Part shown: positions 59,599 through 64,000 of the stretch, piece after piece
Position numbering within the stretch: position 1 is the first letter of the stretch
Layout: the number at the start of each line of letters is the position of its first letter
Source: Vicia villosa
Taxonomy: Eukaryota; Streptophyta; Magnoliopsida; Fabales; Fabaceae
Assembly (NCBI RefSeq): GCF_029867415.1
Contig: NC_081183.1
Location: 52,650,336-52,714,335, forward strand
Reading direction: 5' to 3'
Length of the DNA stretch: 64,000 bases
Program-made: the position numbers and the translations under genes
The notes under the pieces: generated by a model
Told to the model about the DNA's origin: nothing
The model's input: the letters and a program-made list of their open reading frames with translations, nothing else
Database searches by the model: none

Positions 59599-60924
59599 CT
59601 TAGTAATATTATAAATTAATTGTTGTCCCCTTATTAGAACTAGTGGGATACCCGTGCGTTCGCACGGGTACTCGTGTGTACACACGCTTTTGTTTTTAAA
59701 ATATAATAAAAAGGTAAAAAAAGAAAAATATATATATTTTTTTTACAAATAGAGTTTAGAAAAATATTTGGATAAAAAAAATTGTTCCAATTTAAAAAAA
59801 TAAAAAATCCACTCATTAATTTAAAAATAATATTTACCATTAAAAATATATATAAGTGAAATAATTACATCAATAATATATAGCTCACTAATAATTTTAA
59901 AATAAAAATATTAGTAACATAAATAATTAAAAACAACCGCGCATTTGTTTCAAAGATATAATAAAAATGAAATGAAAAAAGACAAAATTGTCTAACCAAA
60001 ATATTTTATTATTTTTAAAAGAGATATTAAATCGATTTTTATAATCTCTTCCATATATAAAATATTTGAATTAACAATATAATTATTACTATATATAAAT
60101 ATTTTTGTTTGGAAATTAATTATATAATATTTAAATAAACAATAAACATTTTTTAGTTATTATTCAATATTAAAATTAATAGCTTACTATCAATATCATA
60201 TGCGTGTACCATATCAGTACCCGTGTGTTTGCACGGGTACTAATGTGTTACGCACATTTATTTCTAAAAAATAATAAAAATAAAATAAATAAAAGATAAA
60301 TTGTTTTGGCAAAAGAATTTATTATTTTAAAAGAGAATAAATTGGTGCCTAAATTTTTTTACGTATATAAAAATATTTTAATTAATAGTAATTTTATTTC
60401 GTATTTGAATATTTTTTTTTTGTTTTGACATTACTTTTGTTTCTCTTATTTATTCTCATTTATTGACTCTACATATTTGAATCATATGTTTCATTTGTCC
60501 CGCACAATATTATTTTGTACGACATAATTGTATTTAAATATTCACTACAAATAATATGTATGAATATTTTCTTGTCTAAATCTAATTGGTTGTGTTGTGT
60601 CCCATGCCACTTTAAAATTAAAATAAAATAAAATAATTAAAATGAAAGCTTAAGATCATCTATATTTTTAAAGTAATAAATTCCATTTACTAAAACTTTT
60701 ATGATAATATATACTAATTTTCTAAAAAAAAGTAATTTACCATATTATATATTCCTTTCAATGATTATTGACAATAATTAATATTTAAGATTAATATAAT
60801 GATGGAAGAGATTAATGTTAGAATATCAAGTTAGAATATAATTTAATTTTGTTTTCTATCGGTACCTTCTATGAAATAAAATTTTATATTTAATAATATC
60901 TTTGGATTGTTAGAATATCATGTC
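59599..60924. other. AT-rich DNA with two CCCGTG hairpins
   Basis: A perfect hairpin TACCCGTGCG-TT-CGCACGGGTA is at 59649-59670 and a near-perfect one at 60217-60240. Each is followed within about 40 bp by GTGTNACGCA-type and T/A-rich sequence, suggesting a repeated unit of about 570 bp. No gene is seen. Confidence 0.65.
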
Positions 60925-61264
60925 TGTTATGAAATTAACCAAAACAATATAGAGATGAAGGAGAGATGAATGAGAGAAAAAGTAATATTGTATTATCATC
61001 TTTCAAGTGTGCTTTACATTGTAATATGAGTCTCTATTTATAGGACTCAAGGGAGATATAAAATCACATATATTAAACACATATTAAGTATGGAATAGGA
61101 AGATGAAGAACTAGGAGATGGATGGACATCCACTAATATAAATATTCATAACACTCCCCCTTGGATGTCCATTGAGGATGTGCCTCGTTAAAACCTTACT
61201 AAAAAAAACCAGTGGAAAAAATTCTAGTGAAGGAAAAAGAGTACAATATCCTTTGAATGTGAAT
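60925..61264 (-). mobile_element. 3' LTR and polypurine tract of another copia element
   Basis: LTR 60925-61153 (229 bp, TGTTATGAA...TTCATAACA), the same family as 59361-59598. On the minus strand the polypurine tract CCAAGGGGGAG (61164-61154) abuts it, so the element lies to the right. Only about 100 bp of its 3' end is visible before the chromovirus LTR at 61265 interrupts it. Confidence 0.8.
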
Positions 61265-63995
61265 TGTAACACCCCAATTCTACCCAAAGCATTTAGGCAA
61301 GAAAATATCAGAGTATTAAAATTTCATACAACACAATTAGGATGTTACACTAAGTAACCAAACAAACACCTAGAAAACAAACGGACATCAGCGATGCCAA
61401 AAGCATACAACACCTGCCAATAAAAAGATACATAACACACGGAAGATATACAAATAAATATACATATAGCTCTCGCTCTCAAAGAGGAGTTTTCCAAAAT
61501 AAAGCGTTTACTATACACATCAGCACATCATCACATATACATGTAAAAAGAGTCATATACAAATAAATAACAACAGACTCCCGACTCCCCGATGTTACGT
61601 ATCAGAGCGACCGACAAGACCAACTGGAGAACTACCTCTTCCAAAAGACTCCCAAAGCGGCTAATCTGCAGGATGCCACTCAAGCATCAAATCAGCAGAA
61701 GAGTGAGAATTTAATTTATAATGAAAGCATGACAATTATAGTAATGCCAACAAGTATCATCAATAATCATACAACAAAGTAATCCACTAAGTCAACCACA
61801 ATCAATATATAAGTAATGCGACACATGAATGGTAACATAAATTATAAAGACTGACGATGATGAATGAGACTCGACTATGCATATGCATGTGGTACCAAAT
61901 CCGGAGTAAAACTCCTCCTTGTCATTATGACAAATACACCTGCCGAGCATTATGCTGGGACTTTATTCCACTCAGGAAGCCCGCAGGCTGTCGTCATCGA
62001 GCACGCAGCTCCCACTGATGACCTCTTGCCACTCAGGCTAATATACCGTTACCGAGCATTAAGCTCCTACTGGTAACCATGCCCACAGGCCATCTGTTAA
62101 CAGCATTCTGCCATTAACGTATTGAAATGTTATGCTGTGCAAATATATGACTCTATTACACGACAACAACATCATCAACAATATAACACGATCATACACT
62201 CACGTTACATCGTTTATATTCTATCCAAAAGGATACATCACCAATTAATAACATCGTTATCAATTACATCACACCATAATTACAACACAGGCATTAATAA
62301 GCACACAACACACATTCACCGTTAAAACATACTGGCCACATAGGCATAAATGATCGCATAATTGCATCACCTCAAATTAATATTGGCCATTAGCCCACAA
62401 CTCCATCAATACATCATCAACAAGTTGTAATAACAACAATTCAACAATGATAATACATCATTCTCATAACAACAATGACTTTCCATAAGGCTACACATCA
62501 TGTTAATAACAAACAACCAAACATTGTCACATATCAAGAATGAACATTCATTAATACATAACACATATGAACATGATCTCATGTTATCGACAACTAATCA
62601 CATACCTCGTACCAATACGATAACATTCACACAACACATCATCATGATTTATCATGCACTAGTTCACAAAACCATTTATGAAAATCAACCAACCACTACT
62701 ACATCCTACATCATTAACAATTACAACCAAGCACTATGATTATTTACCAATCATATCGCGCATATAAACAATTATGTGTTTTCATCAACAACCCTCATAA
62801 CCAATTAATAACAAGCTAACCAAGCCTATACTATCATATAGAACATCCAACTAGCTTCCTAACACTTCGAACGGCGTACGAAACGGAGCTACGAATCAAA
62901 AGTTACAAGGTTTCAAAGTTTGGATAATTGAACATACTACACAACTCATCACTTGATCCTAATAAAAATAATGGGATACGTCATCCTATGAATCATTTAA
63001 TTAGATAATAATATAGTTCATTGCGTTAGCTTTCCAACGCTTCGAACGACGACAAAATCGGAGTTACGGTTCAGGAGTTACGAAGTTTCAAAGTTTTGGA
63101 AAAACAGAAAATGCTGTTGTCCGCTTCAGCTCCGCTCAGCGGACCTTCGCAGAGAATTTTCTGCAAAAGAACCTCCGCTCAGCGGACCCACCTCCGCTCA
63201 GCAGACCTGCGTAAACCCAGAAAAAACCAGAACGAACCAGAACAGTTTTAACCCTCTTATACCCACCAAAACCACTCCAAAACATCATTATAACACCAAT
63301 ACAACACATACAAACCATAGAAACAACCTAACATCAAACTTTTCATGGTTGATTCATCAATCTATCTCAAAACCTAACATTTTATTCAAACTCAATCAAG
63401 CCATGGAAAAGGAAAACAAACATGATCAATCACCATAACACAACAAGGATATCATTTAATCATCATACAATCATTCTCAAACAAATTAGATCAAACAAAG
63501 ACCACACAAGAAAATTGTGGAAATTGGTACAAGAAGAACAAGAACAAGAACAAGACTATAAGAATCATACATCCAAGATAAATTAGATTCACCCCCTTAC
63601 CTTGCTATTGTGACGATCGACAATCGATTCGGTTGAGAATCCTCCACTTTCTCTTGTTTTTCCCCTTTGCTCTTCTTCTTCCTCTCTTCTCTTTCTTTCT
63701 CTTCTCTTTCTTTCCATCCCTTTTCCTTCTCACAATATTTCTTTCTTATAAAGAAAATATCTACCCCGCGGAAAATGACCAAAATGCCCCTACGCTCAAA
63801 TATCGTTCAAACGCCCCAAAACGCAGAATATTACCTTAATGATATTTCTAGTACCAAAAATATGAAAACCTTCAATTAAATATTAGTCCGCCATCCCGAA
63901 CTAATACCGACTGAAACGACTCCAAAAACGGTAAAATTCCAATAAACGTCACAAACGTCCAAATTAAGCATATACTTATTTTTCCGAGCGTTACA
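61265..63995 (-). mobile_element. 3' LTR (2.73 kb) of a chromovirus continuing past the right edge
   Basis: TGTAACACCCC...GAGCGTTACA on this strand, then ACTCT, which is the start of the AGAGT polypurine tract seen next to the Tekay-2 3' LTR. The element therefore reads leftward and continues beyond 64000. It shares TGCATGTGGTACCA (61884-61897) with the other LTRs. Minus-strand TTTATAAG at about 63750 and AGCAAG|GTAAGGGGG at about 63600 form a TATA and splice-donor pair. A CCGCTCAGCGGA palindrome repeat sits at 63125-63205. It is related to the solo LTR at 13601 and interrupts a copia element. Confidence 0.82.
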
Positions 63996-64000
63996 ACTCT

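Overview
This is a plant nuclear window, almost certainly from a legume. It has one spliced host gene, and nearly everything else is LTR-retrotransposon sequence. A Tat/Ogre element with a tRNA-Arg-type primer site, SIRE-type copia elements and Tekay/Del-type chromoviruses together suggest the temperate legumes (Vicieae/Trifolieae). The species itself is inferred.

Layout. (1) Positions 1-7167, minus strand: eight exons of a gene for the plant pre-mRNA polyadenylation factor FIP1[V] (FIPS5), with the C-terminal end cut off by the left edge. Its introns hold a MITE-like insert and a 42-bp tandem duplication. (2) 7168-8339: promoter side and AT-rich intergenic DNA. (3) 8345-46665: one 477-bp-LTR Ty1/copia element with target duplication TTCTA, blown up to 38 kb by nested insertions. 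Its integrase region carries a Cassandra TRIM (LTRs with 5S rRNA-like sequence). Its RNase H region is split by a Tat/Ogre-type element (13343-45906) that keeps gag but no pol. The 5' LTR of that element is split by a solo chromovirus LTR. Its interior holds a Tekay-type chromovirus tandem (LTR-internal-LTR-truncated internal, minus strand). The truncated Tekay unit is split by a young SIRE-like copia element (20946-29998, 1544-bp LTRs, target duplication ATAAG). That element has lost pol and contains the 3' end of another, opposite SIRE-like element next to a 467-codon ORF. (4) 46666-49205: AT-rich DNA with a 110-bp (AT)n tract, CCCGTGCG hairpins and small tandem repeats. (5) 49206-59598: an old minus-strand copia element split by a third Tekay copy (51096-58373) that contains a 281-bp duplicate of its own flank. 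(6) 59599-64000: AT-rich DNA, a short copia LTR, and a 2.7-kb chromovirus LTR whose element continues past the right edge.

How it fits together. Only FIP1[V] is a host gene with a recognised job (mRNA 3'-end formation). All elements look defective, through in-frame stops, frameshifts, deletions or lost pol. The nesting gives a relative age order: outer copia, then Ogre-type, then Tekay, then SIRE-A. LTR divergence seen by eye agrees at the two ends: dozens of differences in the 477-bp outer LTRs, about ten in the 1544-bp SIRE-A LTRs. The features most worth checking are a 12-bp palindrome array in the SIRE-A LTR, a predicted leader intron shared by the chromovirus LTR families, a possible captured exon in the Ogre-type LTR, and several recombination scars at element junctions.
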